Shown here in pieces: positions 1 to 7,963 of a stretch of 59,191 nucleotides of DNA. Source of the stretch: an uncultured Ruminococcus sp. (GTDB lineage: Bacteria; Bacillota; Clostridia; Oscillospirales; Acutalibacteraceae). Below the pieces are notes generated by a model. That model was not told the origin of the DNA. It made no database searches and saw only the letters and a list, made by a program, of their open reading frames with translations. How positions within the stretch are numbered: the first letter of the stretch is position 1; each line of letters begins with the position of its first letter. The translations under genes were made by a program, and so were the position numbers. The stretch lies in assembly GCA_902776375.1 (NCBI GenBank), contig CACYPV010000014.1, positions 1-59,191 on the forward strand. The letters run 5' to 3'.

Positions 1-110
1 CGTCAATCCAATTACCGCTTTCATTATAGCTTAAGTAACGAATTCGAGTAATCCCTTACCGGCTGCAAGGGCTTTACCCGACTAAATATATTGTAACAGG
101 AGGTTATCCC
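1..110. other. Left edge, no gene recognised
   Basis: This AT-rich stretch precedes the first gene. An AGGAGGT ribosome site sits at 98-104, 6 nt before the ATG at 111. I see no convincing -35/-10 pair, so the promoter may lie outside the window. Confidence 0.5.
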
Positions 111-2666
111 ATGAGTAACAAAAATGATTTTGTAATAATAAACCGAGAATTAACAAAGTACAAAGGTTACGGAGGAGATGTGATAATCCCCGACGGAGTG
201 ACGAACATCGGCGAAAATGCATTTTCCGGTTGCAAAGGGCTGACGAGCATCACTATTCCCCAGGGCGTGACAAGCATCGGCGACAAGGCGTTTTCCGGGT
301 GCACCGGGCTGACGAGCGTTATCATCCCCGATGGCGTGATATACATCGACAACTGGGCGTTTGACCATTGCAGCGGACTGACGAGCGTCACAATCCCCGA
401 GAGCGTTACAAACATCGGGAGTCAAGCGTTTGAAGGTTGCAGCGGACTGACGAGCGTCACCATTCCCGAGGGCGTGACAAGCATCAGCTATGGGGCGTTT
501 GACGATTGCAGCGGACTGACCGATATCACCATCCCCGAGAGCGTGACAAGCATCGGATACAAAGCGTTTTGGGGTTGCAGCAGCTTAATATCCTTTGAGA
601 TGAATAACTGCAAAGCAAAGCTTGTCAGCGATGTTTTCGGTAATAGTTTTCCAAAAGGTCTTATTCATCAAATCCCAACCTTGTATCCTCACATGGCGGA
701 CGGCGCATTGAAGCAGTATGTGCTGAAAAAGGAAACGTGGAACTGTCTCGGTGATGAAATGCAGGCGAAAATCTTCCTTGCACGACAATCAAACATGCTG
801 GAAAAAACGTATGTGCAGTGTGTCGACAGCGAACAGCTTGAACAGCTCGGAAATGCTGTTCTCGAATGTCTCAACGGTGCAAAGCCAACGGCAAAGGAAT
901 GTAATGCCGCCGCCGCATACATGACGATGTTCCATGACAAAGCTCACGCCGCAATTCTTAATCAGTTATACTCAAAACTCAAGGAATGTAAAAACGGCGC
1001 AAAGGCACTCAAAACGGTGGAAGCACATGTGGCACTGATGGAAAAACTCGGCAGTAAAGTGACGGTGGACGAAAATTTATCTCCGTTTGCCCAGAAGGTC
1101 ATGTCGGCGATGATAGCTGAAAAGAAGAATGCCGGGGATGTAGAGAAGGAACTGAAAAGCCTCTATAACTTGACATTAATTGACCTGCCCGTGCTAAAGA
1201 GCACGGACGGAAAAGAGCTTGAACCGTTTGCGGCTGCATGGCTCCTTACGGCACACGAAAAGCTTGAAGAAAATAGTTGGGAACAGCCGTATGTGATTGC
1301 AGCCTATGAAAAGGAAGGATTACGTCCCGAGGTGACTGAGATCGTCGCTATGCTGGATCAAAAGAGCCTGCAAGCCGCGCTGTTGAAACTCGCGGACGGT
1401 AATCTCGGTTTATCGGGCAGAAGCAAAAAGATGTTTTTAGCCTATCCGATCTGTCGCTACGCAGATGAGGATTTGATGATTGAGCTGACAAAACGCGCTC
1501 CGAAATGGCGTTCATCCATCAGCGGCAACGACGCTCCGCCTCTTGCAACCTTCCGCAAAGCTGTCATGTACAGCAATGCCCGCGCAGCTATGTTCTTTGC
1601 CGAACGATATAATGAATTGGGCAAGTACGCTGCCGTGCGTGGTATGACCGAGGACGATATCCGTGATAAGTATCTCTCCGACGTAGGTCTGGATGAAAAG
1701 GGCGGTAAGGAATACGATCTTGGCAATCAGGTCGTGACAGTAAGGCTGCAAGATGATTTGAGCTTCCTTGTTGAGCTTCCGAGCGGAAAAACAGCGAAAT
1801 CTCTTCCGAAGAAGGGCGCCGATCCGGAAAAGTACGAAGCTGCGACAAAAAGTTTCACCGAGGTAAAAAGGTATATTAAGAGAATTCTAAACCACCGCGG
1901 CGAGGTATTGTTTGAGGACTTCCTATCGGGAAAAGCGCGTTCTTCCGAGGATTGGCAGAATTCGTATCTGCATAATCCGCTGCTGCGCAAGGCGGCAAAT
2001 CTGGTGGTTTGGTCGCAGGGTAAGAATACGTTTACGCTCAAAGACGGAGCGCCGATTGACAGTGCTGAGCGACCGTACACCATCACAGAAAACGACATTG
2101 TAGTAGCGCATCCTATGGAAATTGAGGCGGAGGATACCAAAGCGTGGCAGAAATACTTTACCGCACACGGACTTAAACAGCCGTTTGTTCAGATTTGGGA
2201 ACCGGTGCGCAAAGCCGAAGAAATCAAGGAGGATCGGTATAAGGACTGCCGTATCAACCCACTGTATCTCAAGAACAAGAAAAAGATGGGAATCAAATGC
2301 AAATGGTATTATGAATCGCATTTTCTGGGAATCGAAGGGTTCGATGTTGATGTGCAAGGCGCGCCGTATGTTGAGGGTGACAAAACGGAGCGTCTGGAAA
2401 TCACCTCGCTGCGCCCAAAAACATGGAACCGCCGTGCAAGTTCTGTTATTGTATACCTTGACCGTATCACGGTATGGGATCGCGTCCGCAAAGATGATAT
2501 AAGCGTGATGGATCAAATGCCCGGTTTCACCCTCGCGCAGATCACGGAATTCATCGCCGCCGCGCAGGAGGCGAACGCCGTCAACGTCCTCGCTGCCCTG
2601 CTCGAATACAAAAACACCACCTTCGCCGACTTCGACCCCATGGACGAATTCACGTTGGAGTGGTAA
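111..2666 (+). CDS. Leucine-rich-repeat (BspA type) protein with DUF4132-like C-terminal region
   Basis: The 851-residue product has no signal peptide or membrane segment, so it is probably cytoplasmic. Residues about 24-165 hold six BspA/LRR_5-type repeats of 23 residues (IP-x-GVTxIGxxAFxGCxGLTSVT), encoded by near-identical 69-bp DNA units. The rest is mostly helical. Its last 250 residues resemble DUF4132 proteins (motifs KQPFVQIWEP near residue 700 and WDRVRKDD near residue 790). DUF4132 has no firmly established biochemical role, although some members are annotated as MolR-like. The start is set by AGGAGGT 6 nt upstream. It ends 23 nt before sbcD and may be co-transcribed with it. The LRR call is sure; the DUF4132 call is from memory of family motifs. 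Confidence 0.8.
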   Translation: MSNKNDFVIINRELTKYKGYGGDVIIPDGVTNIGENAFSGCKGLTSITIPQGVTSIGDKAFSGCTGLTSVIIPDGVIYIDNWAFDHCSGLTSVTIPESVTNIGSQAFEGCSGLTSVTIPEGVTSISYGAFDDCSGLTDITIPESVTSIGYKAFWGCSSLISFEMNNCKAKLVSDVFGNSFPKGLIHQIPTLYPHMADGALKQYVLKKETWNCLGDEMQAKIFLARQSNMLEKTYVQCVDSEQLEQLGNAVLECLNGAKPTAKECNAAAAYMTMFHDKAHAAILNQLYSKLKECKNGAKALKTVEAHVALMEKLGSKVTVDENLSPFAQKVMSAMIAEKKNAGDVEKELKSLYNLTLIDLPVLKSTDGKELEPFAAAWLLTAHEKLEENSWEQPYVIAAYEKEGLRPEVTEIVAMLDQKSLQAALLKLADGNLGLSGRSKKMFLAYPICRYADEDLMIELTKRAPKWRSSISGNDAPPLATFRKAVMYSNARAAMFFAERYNELGKYAAVRGMTEDDIRDKYLSDVGLDEKGGKEYDLGNQVVTVRLQDDLSFLVELPSGKTAKSLPKKGADPEKYEAATKSFTEVKRYIKRILNHRGEVLFEDFLSGKARSSEDWQNSYLHNPLLRKAANLVVWSQGKNTFTLKDGAPIDSAERPYTITENDIVVAHPMEIEAEDTKAWQKYFTAHGLKQPFVQIWEPVRKAEEIKEDRYKDCRINPLYLKNKKKMGIKCKWYYESHFLGIEGFDVDVQGAPYVEGDKTERLEITSLRPKTWNRRASSVIVYLDRITVWDRVRKDDISVMDQMPGFTLAQITEFIAAAQEANAVNVLAALLEYKNTTFADFDPMDEFTLEW

Positions 2667-2689
2667 TATAATAACGAAAAGGAGTTTCT

Positions 2690-3829
2690 ATGAAATTTAT
2701 CCATCTGTCCGACCTTCACATCGGCAAACGCGTCAATGAGTTTTCGATGATCGAGGATCAGGAATACATCTTAAAACAAATACTGAAAATCATTGACGAC
2801 GAAGCGCCCGACGGCGTTATCATTGCCGGCGACGTTTATGACAAGCCCGTGCCGTCCGCCGAGGCGGTCGAGCTGTTTGACGATTTCATCGTTCGGCTTT
2901 CCAAGCGCGATCTGCCGGTGTTTATCATCAGCGGCAACCACGATTCACCCGAACGGCTGGCGTTTGGCAACCGCCTGATGGCAGCAAGCAATATTTATTT
3001 TTCATCGGTTTACAACGGAAAAACCGAGCGCTTTGAGCTGACGGACGAATACGGAACGACGGCGATCTACATGCTGCCCTTCGTCAAGCCGTCGCACGTC
3101 AGGCGCTTTTATCCCGACGACAAAATCGAATCCTACACCGACGCGATCGCGGTCGCTGTGCGTGAGATGCAGGTTGATCAAAACTATCGCAACATTATCA
3201 TCACCCACCAGTTTGTCACAGGCGCGGAGCGCTCCGATTCCGAGGATATCTCCGTCGGCGGCACTGATAATGTGGACGCTTCTGCCTTTGACAGCTTTGA
3301 TTACGTCGCGCTCGGTCATATCCACCGTCCGCAAAATGTCGGAAGCGAAACCATCCGATACTGCGGCTCGCCGCTGAAATACTCCTTCTCCGAGTCTCCC
3401 TACGAGAAGTCTGTGACCGTAGTGGAACTGAAAGAAAAGGGCAATACGTCGGTGCGCACCGTTCCGCTCACTCCCATGAGAGATATGGTAGAACTGAAAG
3501 GCACTTATGAAGAACTGACCTTAAAGAGCTTTTACGAGGGTACCTCCTACCGCGAGGACTATGTGCATATCACCCTGACCGACGAAGAGGATATTCCCGA
3601 CGTGGTGCAAAAGCTGCGCGTCATTTACCGCAACCTGATGAAGCTCGATTACGACAACAAGCGCACGCGTAATCAGACGGAAATCAACGGCGCGGAGGAT
3701 GTGGAGGTAAAATCACCGCTCGAATTGTTCGCGGAATTCTATGAGCAGCAAAACGGCGCGGAAATGTCTGACGAGCAGGCAAAGTATATGGAAGCGCTGA
3801 TCGAGAAAATTTGGGAGGAACAGGCATGA
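2690..3829 (+). CDS. sbcD: DNA double-strand-end nuclease subunit SbcD (Mre11 family)
   Basis: SbcD is the metallophosphoesterase nuclease subunit of the SbcCD complex. The complex opens DNA hairpins and trims blocked double-strand ends. The 379-residue length is normal. Metal-binding motifs are visible in order: DLH at residues 8-10, GD at 47-48, GNHD at 82-85, THQ around His173 and GHIH at 209-212. A GGAG ribosome site lies upstream. The TGA stop overlaps the sbcC ATG (ATGA), indicating translational coupling to its partner subunit. Confidence 0.97.
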   Translation: MKFIHLSDLHIGKRVNEFSMIEDQEYILKQILKIIDDEAPDGVIIAGDVYDKPVPSAEAVELFDDFIVRLSKRDLPVFIISGNHDSPERLAFGNRLMAASNIYFSSVYNGKTERFELTDEYGTTAIYMLPFVKPSHVRRFYPDDKIESYTDAIAVAVREMQVDQNYRNIIITHQFVTGAERSDSEDISVGGTDNVDASAFDSFDYVALGHIHRPQNVGSETIRYCGSPLKYSFSESPYEKSVTVVELKEKGNTSVRTVPLTPMRDMVELKGTYEELTLKSFYEGTSYREDYVHITLTDEEDIPDVVQKLRVIYRNLMKLDYDNKRTRNQTEINGAEDVEVKSPLELFAEFYEQQNGAEMSDEQAKYMEALIEKIWEEQA

Positions 3830-6594
3830 GACCGATAAAATTAGTGATGTCCGCATTCGGACCCTACGCAGGCGTAACGACGTTGGAGCTTGACAAGCTC
3901 GGCACAAAGGGTTTGTATTTGATCACGGGCGACACCGGTGCGGGAAAGACAACGATTTTTGACGCGATCACCTTCGCGCTCTACGGCGAGGCGAGTGGCG
4001 ACAACCGCAACGCGGATATGTTCCGCTCCAAATATGCCGATCCCAATACCCCGACCGAGGTCGAGCTGACCTTTGAATACAACGGCAAGGAATACTATGT
4101 CAAGCGCAATCCTGCCTATCTTCGTCCTAAAACACGAGGCGAGGGCTTCACCTCAAAAGCCGCCGACGCCGAGCTGCACTATCCCGACGGCAGGGTAGTG
4201 GCAAAGCTAAAGGACGTCAACAACGCAATCGTGGAAATCATGGGTATTGACCGCAATCAGTTTACGCGCATCGCCATGATCGCGCAGGGAGATTTTTTGA
4301 AGCTGCTGCTGGCTTCCACCGACGACAGAAAAAAGATTTTCCAAAAGCTGTTCCACACCAAAAACTATTGGTTCCTCCAAGAAAGTCTGAAATCGCAGTC
4401 GGGCAGCCTTGCCAAGGAATACGAAAAGGCGTCGGACAGTATCAACCAATACATCGGCGGCATTCTCTGCGAGGATGAAAACCCGCTTTCCGTCAGCGTT
4501 CGCAAAGCGATGAACGGCGAAATGACGGCCGATGAAGCAGCGGAGCTGCTTGACAAGCTGATTAAAGAGGACGCCGATGCAAAGGAAAAATTAACCGCGG
4601 ACATCGACAAAAAGGAACTGAAAATCAAGAAGCTGACCGTCCTGATTGCCAAGGCGGAGGAGCAGAAAAAAGCGGAGACCTCGCTGAAAAACTCCGAAGA
4701 AAAGCTGATTGAAGTGACGGAAAAGCTGAATGAGGCAAAAGCGGCAATGGAAGCCGCCAACGAGAAAAAGCCGCAGATCACCGAACTCGGCGAAAAGATT
4801 TCCGCACTCAAAAACGAGCTGCCGCTGTATGACGAGCTGGAAGCCAAGAAGAAAAATCTTGATGCGATCATCAAAAGTATCACAGACAGTACCGGTAAGC
4901 TCGCCGCCGAAAAAGAGAAAGCAGAAAAATTAAAAGCGGAAATCCAAGCCCTAAAAGAAGAGTTGCAGACGCTCGGAAAAGCGGAAGAAGAAAAGCTCAA
5001 AGCCGAGCACCAAAAGGAAGCGCTGGCAAAAGAGCAGACCGCTCTCAGTGAGCTTCAAGCCTTGCTGTCAGGGCTGACAACGCTTGAAGCGCAGCTTGCC
5101 GACAAGCAGGCGGATTATAAGAGAAAATCGGAAGCCGCCGAAGAAATGCGCAGAATATATGAAGCAAACAACAAAGCGTATTTGGACGAGCAGGCGGGCG
5201 TTTTAGCCGAAATCCTGACAGACGGAGAACCGTGCCCGGTGTGCGGTTCTCCGCACCATCCGAACCCTGCTGTTAAATCCGCAGCGGCGCCTACCAAGGC
5301 AGCGCTCGACAAAAGCAAAAGGGCAGCCGAAGCCGCCGAAAAAGAAGCCGCAGCCGCAAGTGAGACCGCAAAAGCGACGATCGCCGCCATTGCCGAAAAG
5401 AAGAGCTATATTCAACAAAGCGCGGAGAAGATCATCACCGTGGATTCGTTTGATGAGATTTCCGTTGCCCTTACAGCAAAGAAACAGGAACTTGAAACCG
5501 TATTGGATGAGAATCGGCGCGTTATGCTGAAAGTGACCGCGCAGGTCAGCAGAAAGCAGCAGCTCGACAGGCTGATTCCCGCAAAAGAGGATGAAAGCAA
5601 CAGCGTTCTCACAAAAATATCCGAGCTTGAAAAATCACTTGCTTCATTTACCTCCACAAAGAACGCGGAAGAAAAACAAATCAAAGCGACAAGAGAAAAG
5701 CTGAGATTTGAAGATAAAGCGATCGTTCAAAAAGAAATCGCCGTCCTGACAACGCAGAAAACGGCGGTAGAAACAGCAATAGAAAAAGCGGTCAAGGATT
5801 ATAATAACCGCGACAAGGAGGTTGCCGAAATCAAGTCGGCGATCGAAGAAACAAAGAAGCTATTGCAGGACAAGGAACCCTGCGACATCGAGAACGAAAA
5901 GCAACAGCTTTCGGAACTGACGACACATAAGAACAACATGGCGAAGAAACTGCAAAGCGTCATCGTGCGACTTTCGACAAACGTCTTGATGCAAAAGCGC
6001 ATACAGGAAAAATCCGAGGAAGTCTCTAAAATTGAAAAGCAGTGGGCAATGGTAAAAGCGCTGTCCAACACCGCCAACGGCAACATCAGCGGCAAGGCAA
6101 AGATCATGCTGGAAACCTACATCCAGATGAACTATTTTGACCGCATTATCGCGCGCGCAAACACCCGTCTGATGATCATGTCAGATGGTCAGTATGAGCT
6201 CAAACGCCGCATAGAACCGGACAACAAACGCAGCCAGAGCGGACTTGACCTCGACGTTATCGACCATCACAACGGCAGCGAACGAAGCGTCAAAACCCTT
6301 TCGGGCGGCGAATCTTTCAAGGCGTCTCTTGCGCTGGCGCTCGGCTTATCCGACGAGATACAGAGTTCTGCCGGCGGAATCAGATTGGACACCATGTTTG
6401 TAGACGAGGGCTTCGGCTCGCTCGATGAGGAATCCCTGCAGCAGGCAATAAAGGCTCTCACGGGCTTGACCGAGGGCAACCGTCTGGTGGCGATCATCTC
6501 TCATGTTAATGAATTGAAAGACAGAATTGAGAACCAGATCATCGTCAAAAAAGACCGCCTCGGCGGAAGTGTAGCGACAATCAGCCTTGCCTGA
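3826..6594 (+). CDS. sbcC: SbcC, SMC-like ATPase of the SbcCD nuclease
   Basis: SbcC is the Rad50-like ATPase that tethers DNA and controls SbcD. I chose ATG 3826 (922 residues): it overlaps the sbcD stop as ATGA and has GGGAGGAA at 3813-3820. An in-frame TTG at 3811 would place the ribosome site inside the gene. Walker A (GDTGAGKTT) lies near residue 35. Long Glu/Lys/Ala-rich coiled coils flank a zinc hook CPVC with cysteines about 470 and 473. The ABC signature LSGGESF and Walker B MFVDEGFGSLDEE lie near the C-terminus. All key elements are intact. Confidence 0.97.
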   Translation: MRPIKLVMSAFGPYAGVTTLELDKLGTKGLYLITGDTGAGKTTIFDAITFALYGEASGDNRNADMFRSKYADPNTPTEVELTFEYNGKEYYVKRNPAYLRPKTRGEGFTSKAADAELHYPDGRVVAKLKDVNNAIVEIMGIDRNQFTRIAMIAQGDFLKLLLASTDDRKKIFQKLFHTKNYWFLQESLKSQSGSLAKEYEKASDSINQYIGGILCEDENPLSVSVRKAMNGEMTADEAAELLDKLIKEDADAKEKLTADIDKKELKIKKLTVLIAKAEEQKKAETSLKNSEEKLIEVTEKLNEAKAAMEAANEKKPQITELGEKISALKNELPLYDELEAKKKNLDAIIKSITDSTGKLAAEKEKAEKLKAEIQALKEELQTLGKAEEEKLKAEHQKEALAKEQTALSELQALLSGLTTLEAQLADKQADYKRKSEAAEEMRRIYEANNKAYLDEQAGVLAEILTDGEPCPVCGSPHHPNPAVKSAAAPTKAALDKSKRAAEAAEKEAAAASETAKATIAAIAEKKSYIQQSAEKIITVDSFDEISVALTAKKQELETVLDENRRVMLKVTAQVSRKQQLDRLIPAKEDESNSVLTKISELEKSLASFTSTKNAEEKQIKATREKLRFEDKAIVQKEIAVLTTQKTAVETAIEKAVKDYNNRDKEVAEIKSAIEETKKLLQDKEPCDIENEKQQLSELTTHKNNMAKKLQSVIVRLSTNVLMQKRIQEKSEEVSKIEKQWAMVKALSNTANGNISGKAKIMLETYIQMNYFDRIIARANTRLMIMSDGQYELKRRIEPDNKRSQSGLDLDVIDHHNGSERSVKTLSGGESFKASLALALGLSDEIQSSAGGIRLDTMFVDEGFGSLDEESLQQAIKALTGLTEGNRLVAIISHVNELKDRIENQIIVKKDRLGGSVATISLA

Positions 6595-6615
6595 ATCTGA
6601 AACGGAGGTGTTAAA

Positions 6616-6732
6616 ATGACTTGTCCGCGATGCGGAACAGAAACCAACGACTGGCCTTGCCCGATCTGTGGGTTTCCTGTCATTAGACGATATCCAAAAG
6701 ACAAAATGAATAGAATAGAAAAATTAATCTAA
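6616..6732 (+). CDS. 38-residue double zinc-ribbon peptide
   Basis: A short ORF begins 21 nt after sbcC with GGAGGT at 6604-6609, 6 nt before its ATG. The 38-residue product starts MTCPRCGTE and then has CPICGFP, giving two CxxC knuckles about 11 residues apart. That is the layout of a minimal treble-clef or rubredoxin-like zinc ribbon. The C-terminal half is basic (RRYPKDK). A strong intrinsic terminator follows 6 nt after its stop, so it is probably the last cistron of the sbcDC transcript. I do not recognise a named family. A role with SbcCD is only suggested by position. Confidence 0.75.
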   Translation: MTCPRCGTETNDWPCPICGFPVIRRYPKDKMNRIEKLI

Positions 6733-6738
6733 TATTTC

Positions 6739-6773
6739 GGCAGACGCACCGCATCGGTACGTCTGCCTTTTTT
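6739..6773 (+). terminator. Intrinsic terminator of the sbcDC operon
   Basis: The arms GGCAGACG and CGTCTGCC, with an inner ACC/GGT, form a long stem followed by six T residues. It ends the plus-strand sbcD-sbcC-zinc-ribbon transcript. Confidence 0.9.
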
Positions 6774-6840
6774 ACGCTATATACATCCTCTCCGCATTAT
6801 AGCGATCCTTATGCCGTTCAAATGCTGAATGTTGGTGATG

Positions 6841-6880
6841 CCCACAAACCGCGACAAATCGCCTGTGTGGGTTTTATTTT
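6841..6880 (+). terminator. Second plus-strand terminator-like hairpin
   Basis: CCCACA (6841-6846) pairs with TGTGGG (6866-6871), and an inner GCGA/TCGC pair extends the stem. TTTTATTTT follows. It is a probable backup terminator, or the relic of one belonging to a lost plus-strand gene. Confidence 0.6.
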
Positions 6881-6934
6881 GTTTTATCGGGTAACAAACG
6901 AACCAATCTTTTGTTTTCGCGGCACAGGGCAAAA

Positions 6935-6960
6935 AGAGCAGCAGGTCGCCCTACTGCTCT
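6935..6960 (-). terminator. Terminator of the dockerin remnant
   Basis: The arms AGAGCAG(C)AGG and CCT(A)CTGCTCT form a stem. On the minus strand it is followed by TTTTT. It lies just past the stop codon of the 6970 gene. Confidence 0.8.
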
Positions 6961-6969
6961 GATGGTTTA

Positions 6970-7690
6970 TTATGTCATTAATTCGCCTATTGGATACTCC
7001 ATCTCGTATTCGGCAAGATACCTTTGAAGCGCCGTTGCGTCTGCAATATCCACCGTGCCGTCTTGGTTGACGTCAGCGGCTTCAAAACAGACGCCTTCCA
7101 AGGCTTCCAGCTCCGCCAAATAACGTTGGATAGCTGTAACGTCGTTGATGTTTTCAATGATCTTTACAAGGCAGTTTCCTCTGACTTTGGGCACTTCATT
7201 TAGGAAAGCGTGCATACCGTAATCGTCAACATACATCACCAAATTGTCCGTATCCCAAACAGTATCGCCCGCCAAGGTGCGCACATAAGGCGTATGCTCG
7301 ATGACATAAAGCTCGAAGTCGTCAAACGAATCCTCGCTTCCGGTCAGCTTGTATTGCTTTTCCAGCCCATCGCGGGCGGTGTAGGTGTAGATGATCTCAA
7401 ACGCGCGTGAGAATACCGAGTAGTAGTTGTCGGTCCTCAGCTCTTTGAGACCCTTGACGGTATCGGAATCGACAAAGCGCTCGGAAACAGGCGCGTCGAA
7501 TTCCGCGTAGTAGAAGCCCTCACCCTCCAAAACGTCCGGGAAATTGATCGGTTCGTTGAATTCAACACGCTGGGGCGTGCCGGTGCCCCAGTCATAGATA
7601 TAGTTGGGGCGGACTACGCCGTCGTCACCCGGCAAATCCTCTGTGTCGCCGTCGCAATCTACGACATACCATCCTATGAAATCAGCGCAA
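6970..7690 (-). pseudogene. 5'-truncated dockerin-containing gene remnant
   Basis: The frame is open on the minus strand from about 7690 to the stop at 6970-6972. The first possible start in frame, a TTG at 7635, has no ribosome site. Upstream of it the frame still reads like protein (FIGWYVVDCDGD) until it meets the feo terminator. The C-terminus is a type I dockerin: one degenerate half ending NDVTAIQRYLAE and one intact half with DVNQDGTVDIADATALQRYLAE split over about 22 residues. The first calcium loop is lost (KIIEN replaces DxNxDG). No signal peptide is present. I read it as the 3' end of a larger secreted gene left by deletion. A short functional dockerin peptide is less likely. Confidence 0.7.
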
Positions 7691-7733
7691 AATAAAACCC
7701 GACAGGCGCGCCGTAACGGTACGTCTGCCGGGG
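7688..7733 (-). terminator. Terminator of the feo operon
   Basis: On the minus strand the arms CCGGCAGACG and CGCCTGTCGG (two imperfect pairs) are followed by GTTTTATTTTG. It lies about 40 nt after the Cys-rich peptide stop. Confidence 0.75.
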
Positions 7734-7774
7734 TCTTTTAGCTTTTATCGTGCGGCTCAGTAGTTATGCGCCGC

Positions 7775-7951
7775 TTACTGTTTATGACATGAGCCGTGCA
7801 TGGGACAGCATTTGCAGTTGCCGCAGTCGCAAACCGCGGATTTTCCCTGCTTTTTCTTTTTTACCATGCTGATGATTATAGCGGCAACTATACCCAAAAG
7901 CACGGCGCTGATAACTATTGTCCAGATATTACTTGCTATCCATTGGAGCAT
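7775..7951 (-). CDS. FeoB-associated Cys-rich membrane peptide
   Basis: The 58-residue product has an N-terminal membrane segment (about residues 9-30: IWTIVISAVLLGIVAAIII), then a KKKK stop-transfer patch and a cysteine-rich tail with CDCGNCKCC followed by another Cys. It matches the FeoB-associated Cys-rich membrane protein family, which usually ends Clostridia feo operons and may handle iron near FeoB. AAGGAG lies 8 nt upstream of the ATG and the gene starts 12 nt after feoB. It is too short for standard ORF cutoffs. The exact biochemical role of this family is not established. Confidence 0.88.
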   Translation of the reverse strand: MLQWIASNIWTIVISAVLLGIVAAIIISMVKKKKQGKSAVCDCGNCKCCPMHGSCHKQ

Positions 7952-7963
7952 AAGCTCAACTCC

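Noticed and set aside
6869-7700. 13-bp inverted repeat GGGTTTTATTTTG / CAAAATAAAACCC as transposon ends
   Set aside because: Each copy is the T tract of a terminator facing the other way, so the match is explained by terminator function.
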